Source: UBA2334 sp964396895 (GTDB taxonomy: Bacteria > Pseudomonadota > Gammaproteobacteria > Burkholderiales > Burkholderiaceae_C). From it: a stretch of 64,000 nt of DNA. A program made the position numbers and the translations under genes. Under the pieces are notes generated by a model that saw only the letters and a list, made by a program, of their open reading frames with translations, ran no database searches and had not been told where the DNA came from. Positions 8,903 through 15,520 of the stretch are shown one piece after another (the first letter of the stretch is position 1; each line of letters begins with the position of its first letter). The stretch spans positions 11,428 through 75,427 of the forward strand of contig CAYNGJ010000021.1 in NCBI GenBank assembly GCA_964396895.1. Reading direction: 5' to 3'.

Positions 8903-10822
8903 TCAGGCTGCGGTGGGGGCGTGATCGGGGGTGACAGCTGGCGCACCGCCGCTGCCACCACCGCCGCCCACCGACGGATTGCGTGGCGTCCAGTCCTTGG
9001 GTGGACGGGGTGGTTTGCCACCCATGATGTCATCGATCTGGTCGGCATCGATGGTTTCCCACTCCAGCAGGGCTTTGGCCATGGCGTGCATTTTGTCGCT
9101 GTGCTCTTCGATCAGCTGACGCGCCAGGGCGTATTGCTGGTCGATGATGCGACGCACTTCGCCGTCCACCTTCTGCATGGTTTGCTCGCTCATGTTGGTG
9201 GTCTTGGTCACCGAGCGGCCCAGGAAGACCTCGCCCTCGTTCTCGGCGTACACCATGGGGCCCAACGCGTCGGTCATGCCATAGCGCATGACCATGTCAC
9301 GGGCAATGGTGGTGGCACGCTCGAAGTCATTGCTGGCGCCAGTGGTCATCTGGTGCATGAAGACTTCTTCGGCAATCCGGCCACCAAACAACATGCTGAT
9401 CTGGTTCAGCATGTAGTCCTTGTCGTAGCTGTACCGATCTTGCGATGGCAGGCTCATGGTCACGCCCAACGCACGGCCACGGGGAATGATGGTGACCTTG
9501 TGCACGGGGTCGCACTTCGGCAACAGCTTGCCAATCAGGGCGTGGCCCGCTTCGTGGTAGGCCGTGTTGCGACGCTCTTCTTCGGGCATGACCATGCTCT
9601 TGCGCTCGGGGCCCATGAAAATTTTGTCTTTGGCCTTTTCAAAGTCCTGCATTTCCACGGTGCGCGCGTTGCGGCGCGCGGCCATCAGCGCGGCTTCGTT
9701 GCACAGGTTGGCCAGATCGGCACCGCTCATGCCGGGAGTACCGCGGGCAATGATGCTGGCGTTCACGTCGGTGCCCAAGGGCACTTTGCGCATGTGCACA
9801 TTCAGGATCTGCTCGCGCCCACGGATGTCGGGCAGCGTCACATAGACCTGACGATCGAAACGGCCAGGACGCAACAGCGCGGCATCGAGGATGTCGGGTC
9901 GGTTGGTGGCGGCCACCACGATCACACCCACATTGGTTTCGAAGCCGTCCATCTCGACCAGCATCTGGTTCAGGGTCTGCTCGCGTTCGTCATTGCCGCC
10001 GCCCAGGCCCGCACCCCGCTGACGGCCCACTGCATCAATTTCGTCAATGAAAATGATGCAAGGCGCGTTCTTTTTGGCGTTGTCGAACATGTCGCGAACG
10101 CGGGATGCACCCACACCCACGAACATCTCCACAAAGTCCGAGCCGGAAATGGAGAAAAACGGCACCTTGGCCTCGCCGGCAATGCTCTTGGCCAGCAGGG
10201 TTTTACCAGTGCCAGGAGGGCCCACCAGCAGCAGGCCACGGGGAATGCGACCACCCAGCTTCTGGAATTTGGAGGGGTCTTTCAGGAAGTCGACCACTTC
10301 CTTGACTTCTTCTTTGGCCTCATCGCAACCGGCCACATCGGCAAACGTGACGGTGTTGGTGTTTTCATCCAGCAACCGGGCCTTGCTCTTGCCGAAACTG
10401 AACGCGCCGCCTTTGCCGCCGCCCTGCATCTGACGCATGAAATAAATCCAGACCCCGATGAGCAGCAGCATGGGACCCCAGCTGACCAACAAGGTCATGA
10501 GCAAAGAGCCTTCCTCGCGGGGCTTCACGTCGAACTTCACATCGTTGGCGATCAGGTCGCCCACCAAGCCTCGATCAAGGTAGGTGGCGGTGGTGCGCAC
10601 GCGACGATCATCAATGGTGACGGCGCTGATTTCGGTACCCCCTGCGCCCTCTGCGATGGTGGCACTCTTGATGCGCTGGGCTTTTACCTCGTCCAAAAAC
10701 TCGGAATAACCTAAGTAACCGGCGCTGGCGGACTGACGACCGTCGAACTGCTTGAACACGGTGAAAAGCACCATGGCGATGACCATCCACACGGCGATCT
10801 TCGAAAACCACTGATTATTCAA
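8903..10822 (-). CDS. ftsH: ATP-dependent zinc metalloprotease FtsH
   Basis: 639 residues from a TTG at 10822 giving the family N-terminus NNQWFSKIAVWMVIAMVLF; an AGGAG seven bases upstream supports this start over the ATG at 10897. Two membrane segments (about 6-26 and 107-129) flank a periplasmic domain. The AAA+ module has GPPGTGKT (about 201-208) and FIDEIDAVG, and the M41 protease has the zinc ligands HEAGH. The protein is a hexameric inner-membrane protease degrading LpxC-type regulators, sigma-32 and damaged membrane proteins. It lies downstream of rlmE in the conserved rlmE-ftsH order, so it may share the altered transcription that the prophage imposes on rlmE. Confidence 0.97.
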   Translation of the reverse strand: MNNQWFSKIAVWMVIAMVLFTVFKQFDGRQSASAGYLGYSEFLDEVKAQRIKSATIAEGAGGTEISAVTIDDRRVRTTATYLDRGLVGDLIANDVKFDVKPREEGSLLMTLLVSWGPMLLLIGVWIYFMRQMQGGGKGGAFSFGKSKARLLDENTNTVTFADVAGCDEAKEEVKEVVDFLKDPSKFQKLGGRIPRGLLLVGPPGTGKTLLAKSIAGEAKVPFFSISGSDFVEMFVGVGASRVRDMFDNAKKNAPCIIFIDEIDAVGRQRGAGLGGGNDEREQTLNQMLVEMDGFETNVGVIVVAATNRPDILDAALLRPGRFDRQVYVTLPDIRGREQILNVHMRKVPLGTDVNASIIARGTPGMSGADLANLCNEAALMAARRNARTVEMQDFEKAKDKIFMGPERKSMVMPEEERRNTAYHEAGHALIGKLLPKCDPVHKVTIIPRGRALGVTMSLPSQDRYSYDKDYMLNQISMLFGGRIAEEVFMHQMTTGASNDFERATTIARDMVMRYGMTDALGPMVYAENEGEVFLGRSVTKTTNMSEQTMQKVDGEVRRIIDQQYALARQLIEEHSDKMHAMAKALLEWETIDADQIDDIMGGKPPRPPKDWTPRNPSVGGGGGSGGAPAVTPDHAPTAA

Positions 10823-10968
10823 GTCCGGCTCCTGATTGATTGACTTGGCTGTAGGTGAGGGGCATTTTAGTTCTTTCAAGCCAATGGGACTTGACATTCG
10901 TCGAAAGCCCCACTAACAAAATTCATTGCCGCCATGACAAAAACAATGCAATGGCGCCTTGCGGTGCT

Positions 10969-11646
10969 TCACGGCGTTGATGCCTTCAGACCCACGCCCA
11001 CCAAAAAGGTTTCCGACGACTTGTCTCGGGATGCCTTGGGCTTGATGGGCTTGACCACCTTGAAGTGCGTCTTGAACAACTTGACCAGTTCGTTGTAGCC
11101 ACTGCCATGAAACACCTTGGCCACCAAGGCACCCTGGGGCTTGAGGTGCAGCACCGAAAATTCCATGGCCAACTCCACCAGCAGGCTGATGCGCGCCGCA
11201 TCCACCGTCTCGATGCCCGACAGGTTGGGTGCCATGTCGGACACCACCAAATCCACCATGTGCCCGGCGGCCTTGGGTCCCAGGGCCTCGTTCAACGCCA
11301 ACAGCGTGGCGTCCTCCCGAAAGTCGCCCTGAATAAAGGCCACACCTTCGATGGGGTCCATGGGCAAGATGTCCATGGCCACAATCACCCCGTCCAATTG
11401 CCCCATGGCGGCACCTTGGGGCGACAGCTTGCGGCGCAGGTATTGGCTCCAGGCACCAGGCGCAGAACCCAAGTCCACCACACAGTCCCCGGGCTTGACC
11501 AGGTGCAGGGCTTCGTCAATTTCCTTCAGCTTGTAGGCCGCCCGGGCGCGGTAGCCGTCTTTTTTGGCGAGCTTGACGTAGGTGTCATTGACATGGTCGT
11601 TCAACCACGCCTTGTTGACTTTCTTGCTTTTGGTATTGACTTTAAT
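10969..11646 (-). CDS. rlmE: 23S rRNA 2'-O-ribose U2552 methyltransferase; start codon altered to ATT by prophage insertion
   Basis: 225 residues if read from the ATT at 11646, the codon where relatives carry ATG (protein then begins IKVNTKSKKVNKAWLNDHVND). The K-D-K-E catalytic tetrad can be placed in AAYKLKEIDE, VVSDMAPN, LVAKVFHGSG and SETFLVG, with SAM-binding DLGSAPGAWSQ. RlmE methylates U2552 in the 50S A-loop and is needed for normal ribosome assembly. The prophage left end lies within codons 1-5. The frame has no ATG, GTG, TTG or CTG between the phage-side stop and a TTG at 11604, which would remove 14 residues. A phage-derived GGAG ends eight bases before ATT. Translation from ATT, as in infC, is inferred rather than shown. 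Confidence 0.88.
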   Translation of the reverse strand: MKVNTKSKKVNKAWLNDHVNDTYVKLAKKDGYRARAAYKLKEIDEALHLVKPGDCVVDLGSAPGAWSQYLRRKLSPQGAAMGQLDGVIVAMDILPMDPIEGVAFIQGDFREDATLLALNEALGPKAAGHMVDLVVSDMAPNLSGIETVDAARISLLVELAMEFSVLHLKPQGALVAKVFHGSGYNELVKLFKTHFKVVKPIKPKASRDKSSETFLVGVGLKASTP

Positions 11647-12026
11647 TTTTCGTTCTCCGACGGGAATGCACCCAAAACCGCGAGTATCCCTTGTTTGACC
11701 TCTGGCATGTCATCCAGTTGACCAACCATGGTTTCCAACGCTGTGCGGGCAGGCTCGGCAGCGGTGCTCCCGATTTTTAAAGCCTGCATCAGCATTTCCC
11801 CCTTGGCGGTGCCTTCGTACTTCGCCGCCATCGCGCGAAGTGCCCACTCTCCTGCATCCAGTCCGGCGATGTGTGCCATCAGGGCAACGTCACCCGGTGG
11901 GCATGGCTTCTTGCCTGATTTCCACATGTTCACGTTAGGCGCTTCTGCGCCTATCAGCTTTGCAAGAGCGGCATTGCTCCCAGCAATTTTTGAGGCTTGT
12001 TCGATGAGTTCGCGTAGTTGTTGCAT
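11601..12026 (-). CDS. DUF3693-type phage regulator (candidate RstR-like repressor)
   Basis: 141 residues. The N-terminal half (LRELIEQASKIAGSNAALAKLIGAEAPNV, split here for length) resembles the HTH region of DUF3693 proteins that sit at the regulatory end of many filamentous prophages. Position and leftward orientation, opposite to the replication genes, match the RstR repressor of CTX-type phages, but there is no sequence resemblance to RstR that I can show. The last 14 or so residues (KSIPKARKSTRRG) and the stop codon are encoded by rlmE DNA in another frame, so this C-terminus exists only in the integrated form. The gene overlaps the start of rlmE, which could couple their translation. 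Confidence 0.75.
   Translation of the reverse strand: MQQLRELIEQASKIAGSNAALAKLIGAEAPNVNMWKSGKKPCPPGDVALMAHIAGLDAGEWALRAMAAKYEGTAKGEMLMQALKIGSTAAEPARTALETMVGQLDDMPEVKQGILAVLGAFPSENEKLKSIPKARKSTRRG
11632..11643 (+). repeat. Left attachment core (attL)
   Basis: GGTATTGACTTT, identical to 20026-20037. On the minus strand it encodes codons 2-5 of rlmE (AAA GTC AAT ACC). The next base is A here and C at the right copy, then ATT matches again before the sequences diverge. This single difference converts the rlmE ATG to ATT. Confidence 0.85.
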
Positions 12027-12032
12027 GTCGTT

Positions 12033-12070
12033 ATCTTTCTGATAAGATGCGCGTCATTATCCTTTGGATA
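12033..12070. promoter_or_regulatory. Candidate operator/promoter of the phage regulator
   Basis: Two short inverted repeats lie just upstream of the DUF3693 start: ATCTT-N6-AAGAT (12033-12048) and TATCC-TTT-GGATA (12058-12070). The position suits autoregulation of the leftward regulator and control of a rightward promoter. The whole stretch 12027-12203 is otherwise without a credible gene. Confidence 0.4.
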
Positions 12071-12203
12071 CTACCAATCGGATACGCAAGTCTACGCCTC
12101 AAAGGGAAGCCATGCAAAACGCATCAAAACAAGCCCAGACAAGCAAACGCAAGTCCGCCCATGCTCCAGGGTGGGTATCGGCCATTGATGCGCTGCATCT
12201 ATC

Positions 12204-12680
12204 TCATTTGGTGGATTTCTCCAGCTTGGGTGACTCCTTGGGCGCGAGTGCTGACAGGAGGTCGGCAGCGTCTGGCACCTGCTTGAACCTGACAACCCGA
12301 ATTCCAGCCAACGCCAGGATGGATTCACGGTCCTTGTCTTGCTGCTCCCGTCCTTCGTGCGATGCGTCATCCAGTTCCACAACGGCAACAACCTGGAAGG
12401 CTTTCGAGCAAAGCACGAAATCGGCGTATTTCCGATTGAACCGATTTCGTACAGCCGCGTTTTTTCCGGTGATCAACGCTGAAAACGACACCTGGGACAG
12501 CACCACCATTTCTGGAAAAACCTCCGTCAGTCTGAAGTACATCGACTGTTCACGCTTCGATAGCGGAGTCTTTCGCTTCACGTCTCCAGCGAGTAGCCCT
12601 TTCGGTCCTTTCGCCTTTGCGCCTGCTACCGCAACTGCGGCAACAAAAACCACGATCAAAGCTATTTGCCAAGTTTGCAT
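12204..12680 (-). CDS. Membrane-anchored DUF2726 (PD-(D/E)XK nuclease-like) protein
   Basis: 158 residues. Residues 5-21 form one hydrophobic segment (IALIVVFVAAVAVAG) followed by a basic stretch, predicting a single N-terminal anchor with the rest cytoplasmic. Residues about 38-140 match DUF2726: PLSKREQSMYFRL, then KYADFVLC with Asp87, VAVVELDDASH with Glu102 and Asp104, and GIRVVRF. The spacing resembles the Vsr/DUF559 branch of PD-(D/E)XK nucleases, but activity is inferred only. The start has a GAGAGG ribosome site five bases upstream. It lies between the regulator and the replication gene on the opposite strand to the latter, so it looks like cargo rather than a structural gene. Confidence 0.75.
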   Translation of the reverse strand: MQTWQIALIVVFVAAVAVAGAKAKGPKGLLAGDVKRKTPLSKREQSMYFRLTEVFPEMVVLSQVSFSALITGKNAAVRNRFNRKYADFVLCSKAFQVVAVVELDDASHEGREQQDKDRESILALAGIRVVRFKQVPDAADLLSALAPKESPKLEKSTK

Positions 12681-12713
12681 TTCCTCTCCCTTCCAGTTTC
12701 TGGGGGCATAAGT

Positions 12714-13007
12714 ATGAACGCACTCACTTTGGCAAACCCAGGCAAACGCAATCTCAATGCTCTAGCCCGTGCACAGCACCTGCGCAGCCCTGCGGGCTTC
12801 TGGATCGCTTGTAACAAGTTGATGCCCAACAGTTGGGCAATCAACGCGGAGCGTCGGCAATGCTCCTGCGATTTGGTCCAAAACGGCGCAGCCGCCCAGG
12901 CGGGCAAGCGCAGCGCCGCACGCCTGGGCGGCGTAGCCGCTGACCTGTCAGCCGCCCCCCATGGTAATCACGGGGATAACCACAAAACCCGGAGTGCCCA
13001 GGTATGA
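12714..13007 (+). CDS. Small protein of unknown function upstream of phage rep
   Basis: 97 residues from the ATG at 12714; its TGA overlaps the rep ATG (ATGA at 13004), which argues for a real, coupled reading frame. The product is basic at the N-terminus (NPGKRNLNALARAQHL) with no recognisable domain or membrane segment. Its central part is encoded by a long GC-rich inverted repeat (12891-12932) that may have a separate role in DNA replication, so base composition gives no independent support. Only 33 bases separate it from the divergent DUF2726 gene, leaving no room for two promoters. Confidence 0.5.
   Translation: MNALTLANPGKRNLNALARAQHLRSPAGFWIACNKLMPNSWAINAERRQCSCDLVQNGAAAQAGKRSAARLGGVAADLSAAPHGNHGDNHKTRSAQV
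12891..12932. repeat. GC-rich 12-bp inverted repeat, candidate replication or packaging hairpin
   Basis: GCCGCCCAGGCG (12891-12902) and its perfect complement CGCCTGGGCGGC (12921-12932) with an 18-base loop. There is no T-run, so it is not a terminator. It lies 72 bases before the rep start, where a filamentous phage could carry an ssDNA origin element. Confidence 0.5.
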
Positions 13008-14200
13008 CCCGGCCTCTGAACACCCTGGTCCTTGATGGTGAAACCATCAAAACCCGCCTTCAAGCTGATCGCGCCGAATCTGGCTCTTACGTCCATGTCG
13101 ATTGGCTGCGCTTCACGGTCCAGCGCCGTTGCGCCCCCTTCCCCCAGGCCGAAAACCTGTTTCCTACCCGGACTGATAGCGTTTGGGACCAAGAAACCCG
13201 TTCGCAGCGCCTCGCGCAAGTCCTCGCCACGGTGCCCGATTGCGACACCACAGCAGCCACCCAGGCGCGGGAACTCGCCGAATCCGTCTGCGCGGTGCTT
13301 GGTCCTGATTTCTCTGTGCTGAATGAAGTCCTCAAGGGGCATGACTTCTACCGTTTCCGCTGGTCCATCCAGCGGGCGGGCGCTGAGGCCGGATGGGTCG
13401 GTTACATGGCATCCAGCAACAACAAGCGTCAGCAGGCCCAGGGCAACACACTCCACGTCAATCTGTACGGTGTCGCCTGCACCTTTGCGCAACACGGCTG
13501 GACTTCCAGCATGGCGGACCTCATCGACCACCATCAAGCCGACATTACCCGCGCCGATTTGGCCCTGGACTTTTTCGACGGCTTCCCCGGTGGCCTGGAT
13601 CGCGTCGTTCAGGACTACAAAGCGGGCCTGTGTGACGTGGGCGGTCGTCGGCTCAAGTGCGCCACGGTGGGCGACTGGATCAACGGGCGTGAACGGTCGT
13701 TCTACCTCGGTTCCAAAGAGGCAGGCAAGCAAACCAACGTCTACGAAAAGGGCGACCAGCTTTATGGGGTCGAAGCCAATTCCCCATGGCTGCGCTTCGA
13801 ACTTCGCTACGGCAACAAGCTGCGCGTTCTCCCCTCGGACATTCTGCGGCGTCCTGCTGACTTTTTCGCGGGCGCCAGTGACTGGCACGCCCACACCCTC
13901 GCCCTGGCTGCTGCCCAGGTCAACCCCCAGCAAGTCAAGTGTGAAGTTCGCTTACCTGCTGAGACTGTCGAGGCCGAAGTGACCCGCAATCTCCGGTGGG
14001 CCTTCAACGTCGCCGCGCCAACCATCGCCGCTGCATTCCAGCACCTCGGTGACGACTTCCTGAAGCTCGTCACCCATCAAAAGCTGCCCGGTCGCTTGTC
14101 CAAGTTCTCGCCGTCCGAGATTCAAAAAGCGTTTCAGGCAGCAACCCACAGATTCTCAGCCGCTGGGGAGGTCGCCCCCCTCTCTGCGTTCGCGGTTTAA
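13004..14200 (+). CDS. Phage replication initiation protein, Rep_trans family (RstA-like)
   Basis: 398 residues, the size of RstA/gpII-type initiators of filamentous phages. Residues about 28-60 contain YVHVDWLRFTVQ, the usual first motif, and the central block has ITRADLALDFFDG followed by GRRLKCATVGDWINGRERSFYLGSKEAGK, where Rep_trans proteins carry the conserved acidic and glycine-rich motifs. The C-terminal third resembles the LRFELRYGNK and later segments of the family. It would nick the double-stranded replicative form and start rolling-circle replication. It begins inside the stop codon of the upstream small gene and is followed 23 bases later by the ssDNA-binding candidate. Confidence 0.88.
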   Translation: MTRPLNTLVLDGETIKTRLQADRAESGSYVHVDWLRFTVQRRCAPFPQAENLFPTRTDSVWDQETRSQRLAQVLATVPDCDTTAATQARELAESVCAVLGPDFSVLNEVLKGHDFYRFRWSIQRAGAEAGWVGYMASSNNKRQQAQGNTLHVNLYGVACTFAQHGWTSSMADLIDHHQADITRADLALDFFDGFPGGLDRVVQDYKAGLCDVGGRRLKCATVGDWINGRERSFYLGSKEAGKQTNVYEKGDQLYGVEANSPWLRFELRYGNKLRVLPSDILRRPADFFAGASDWHAHTLALAAAQVNPQQVKCEVRLPAETVEAEVTRNLRWAFNVAAPTIAAAFQHLGDDFLKLVTHQKLPGRLSKFSPSEIQKAFQAATHRFSAAGEVAPLSAFAV

Positions 14201-14223
14201 CACCGGGGCCGAAAGTCAAAACC

Positions 14224-14562
14224 ATGCAATTCACGTCTGAAGTCATCGTCCACGCCGTCAAGGAATCCGTCGGTGAAATGGAAGGCCGGGCCTTCTCCAG
14301 CACCACATTTCACTGCGAAGTGGACCTGAAAGAAAACGGCGCAGGCCGTTCCATTGGTCGCGTCACCCGGCCGTTCAAGCTGGGTGATCACAAAGAGTTT
14401 GACAAGTGGGCACACCTGGGCGCTTCACTGCCCATCAAGGCACAGGCGGTGTTTGAAATGGCGGCGGCGCGTGAGGAAGGCACCCAGTTGAAGCTCGTTT
14501 CCATCGTCCCCGTTCAACGTGCTGCGGCTGCCCCTGCCCAGCGTCCTACCGCCACGGCCTGA
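14224..14562 (+). CDS. Candidate ssDNA-binding protein (gene V/RstB position)
   Basis: 112 residues. Small, beta-rich sequence without a membrane segment: MQFTSEVIVHAVKESVGEME at the start, EVDLKENGAGRSIGRVTRPFK in the middle (shown in part), and an Ala/Pro-rich tail. Position directly behind the replication protein is that of gpV or RstB, which coat single-stranded phage DNA before export. The assignment is by position, size and general fold; I do not see a diagnostic motif. Confidence 0.65.
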   Translation: MQFTSEVIVHAVKESVGEMEGRAFSSTTFHCEVDLKENGAGRSIGRVTRPFKLGDHKEFDKWAHLGASLPIKAQAVFEMAAAREEGTQLKLVSIVPVQRAAAAPAQRPTATA

Positions 14563-14563
14563 T

Positions 14564-14785
14564 ATGGCACGCCTGCTCATCCAAAGCAAGAGCACGGGGC
14601 GGTTTCTCGTCCCAGGTGCAGACGGCCAACCGGAATGGGTGGGCAGTCTGCGCGAGGCTGGCGGCGGTGTTCTCGATGACATGGAAAGCTGCTTCCAAAT
14701 CATCGAGGACCACGCCGATTTCGACGATATGCCCCAGATCGTGGACCTTGATCGGCTGGGCACCCTGAACGATTACGACGATTGA
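14564..14785 (+). CDS. Conserved small acidic phage protein, function unknown
   Basis: 73 residues beginning MARLLIQSKSTGRFLVP, one base after the previous stop codon. The C-terminal half is strongly acidic (DDMESCFQIIEDHADFDDMP, then DLDRLGTLNDYDD). There is no signal peptide or membrane segment. The tight spacing and codon use like its neighbours indicate a real gene of the early operon. An acidic protein here could regulate or mimic DNA, but nothing in the sequence decides this. Confidence 0.7.
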   Translation: MARLLIQSKSTGRFLVPGADGQPEWVGSLREAGGGVLDDMESCFQIIEDHADFDDMPQIVDLDRLGTLNDYDD

Positions 14786-14825
14786 GATTCCAGCGCGAAG
14801 CCCCCAGGCTTCCCGGTGCAATCTC
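14784..14825 (+). promoter_or_regulatory. RNA hairpin ahead of the major coat gene
   Basis: Nested inverted repeats: outer GAGATT (14784-14789) with AATCTC (14820-14825), inner GAAGCC (14797-14802) with GGCTTC (14807-14812). No T-run follows. It sits between the last early gene and the coat gene and could be a processing site or stabiliser for coat mRNA. Confidence 0.4.
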
Positions 14826-14858
14826 GCGCCATTTCATCAACTCTCTGAAAGTCAAATC

Positions 14859-15092
14859 ATGACCAATCAAATCGCTCGCCGCTTGGCCCAACGTGCTGCC
14901 GTGAAATACGGTTCTGTCGCTGCTGTTCTGTCCGCTATGGGCGTCAATGCCCACGCTGCGCTGCCTGTTGAAGTCACCGACGCTATCACCACTGCAGGCA
15001 ATGACATGGTTGCAGCCATCACTGCAATCATCGTGGCTTTCGTCGCGTTCTGGGGTCTGAAAAAGCTGGCCACCAAATTCGGCTGGGCCTAA
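14859..15092 (+). CDS. Major coat protein (pVIII-like)
   Basis: 77-residue precursor. A basic N-terminus and hydrophobic segment end in the signal-peptidase site AHA (about residues 31-33), giving a mature protein of about 44 residues starting ALPVEVTDAITT. The mature form has the standard layout: acidic amphipathic N-terminus, one hydrophobic helix (MVAAITAIIVAFVAFWGL) and a basic C-terminus (KKLATKFGWA) that contacts the phage DNA. It is flanked by a 5' hairpin and a strong 3' terminator, as expected for the most highly expressed gene. Confidence 0.93.
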   Translation: MTNQIARRLAQRAAVKYGSVAAVLSAMGVNAHAALPVEVTDAITTAGNDMVAAITAIIVAFVAFWGLKKLATKFGWA

Positions 15093-15131
15093 TCAGCCCC
15101 TTTCTGGCCTGCCTCGGCGGGCCTGAATTCC

Positions 15132-15155
15132 GGGGGGCCAAGTGCCCCCCTTTTT
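15132..15155 (+). terminator. Intrinsic terminator after the coat gene
   Basis: A 7-bp perfect stem GGGGGGC/GCCCCCC with loop CAAGT, followed at once by TTTTT. It lies 40 bases beyond the coat stop codon, as in other filamentous phages, and would limit expression of the minor coat genes. Confidence 0.9.
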
Positions 15156-15168
15156 CTGGATATGACCC

Positions 15169-15447
15169 ATGGCCACCGTCTACATAGTCGCCTGTACTAC
15201 CTCCCCCAACATCACCACCAATACATATGGCTCCTGGTGCGCTGCTGCCAATAGGCGCGTCCTGGCTGTCGATGACGTGGAATTGCAGGCTGCGGCATTG
15301 GAAATCGGCATTAAGCCTGAAACCATCGACCCTCAACGTGTCAACGATATTTATCTATTGTTTATGGCTCTGCTTGCTGTACTGGTTTCCGTTTGGCTTA
15401 TTAAGCGGCTTTTGGCTTTGTTCACTGGTGATTTGGAGAAGGACTGA
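15169..15447 (+). CDS. Small membrane protein of the phage structural module
   Basis: 92 residues. Residues about 62-85 form one long hydrophobic helix (YLLFMALLAVLVSVWLIKRL) followed by a short charged tail ending LEKD. The N-terminal 60 residues contain two cysteines (VACTT, SWCAA) and no clear signal peptide. Position between the major coat protein and the adsorption protein matches minor coat or accessory genes of other inoviruses. From about 15200 to 16790 the codon use is noticeably more AT-rich than in the flanking phage genes. Confidence 0.75.
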   Translation: MATVYIVACTTSPNITTNTYGSWCAAANRRVLAVDDVELQAAALEIGIKPETIDPQRVNDIYLLFMALLAVLVSVWLIKRLLALFTGDLEKD

Positions 15448-15451
15448 AAAT

Positions 15452-15520
15452 ATGCCGTTGCCTCTTGAATACATGTTTGCTGCGGGAATGTTTCTAATAC
15501 TTTGGGTGGCGTTCAAGTGA
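15452..15520 (+). CDS. 22-residue hydrophobic peptide, candidate pVII/pIX minor coat protein
   Basis: ATG at 15452, product of 22 residues that is almost entirely one membrane helix (PLEYMFAAGMFLILWVAFK). An AAGGA lies about 10 bases upstream. Its TGA overlaps the GTG start of the adsorption protein (GTGA), which supports translation. The tip proteins pVII and pIX of Ff phages are also single-helix peptides of about 32 residues encoded beside the major coat gene. Assignment is by size, hydrophobicity and place. Confidence 0.6.
   Translation: MPLPLEYMFAAGMFLILWVAFK

Noticed and set aside
10823..10897. ATG-initiated 25-residue extension of FtsH
   Set aside because: The TTG at 10822 has an AGGAG at ideal distance and gives the standard NNQWFSKIAVW N-terminus.
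11604..11604. TTG at 11604 as the native rlmE start
   Set aside because: It would remove the conserved KVNTKSKKVNKAW segment, and attR shows that the original start was the ATG upstream. It remains a fallback start in the lysogen.
12064..12711. Plus-strand 215-codon frame opposite DUF2726
   Set aside because: The minus-strand product has a clear membrane helix and DUF2726 domain with a good ribosome site; the plus-strand product matches nothing I recognise.
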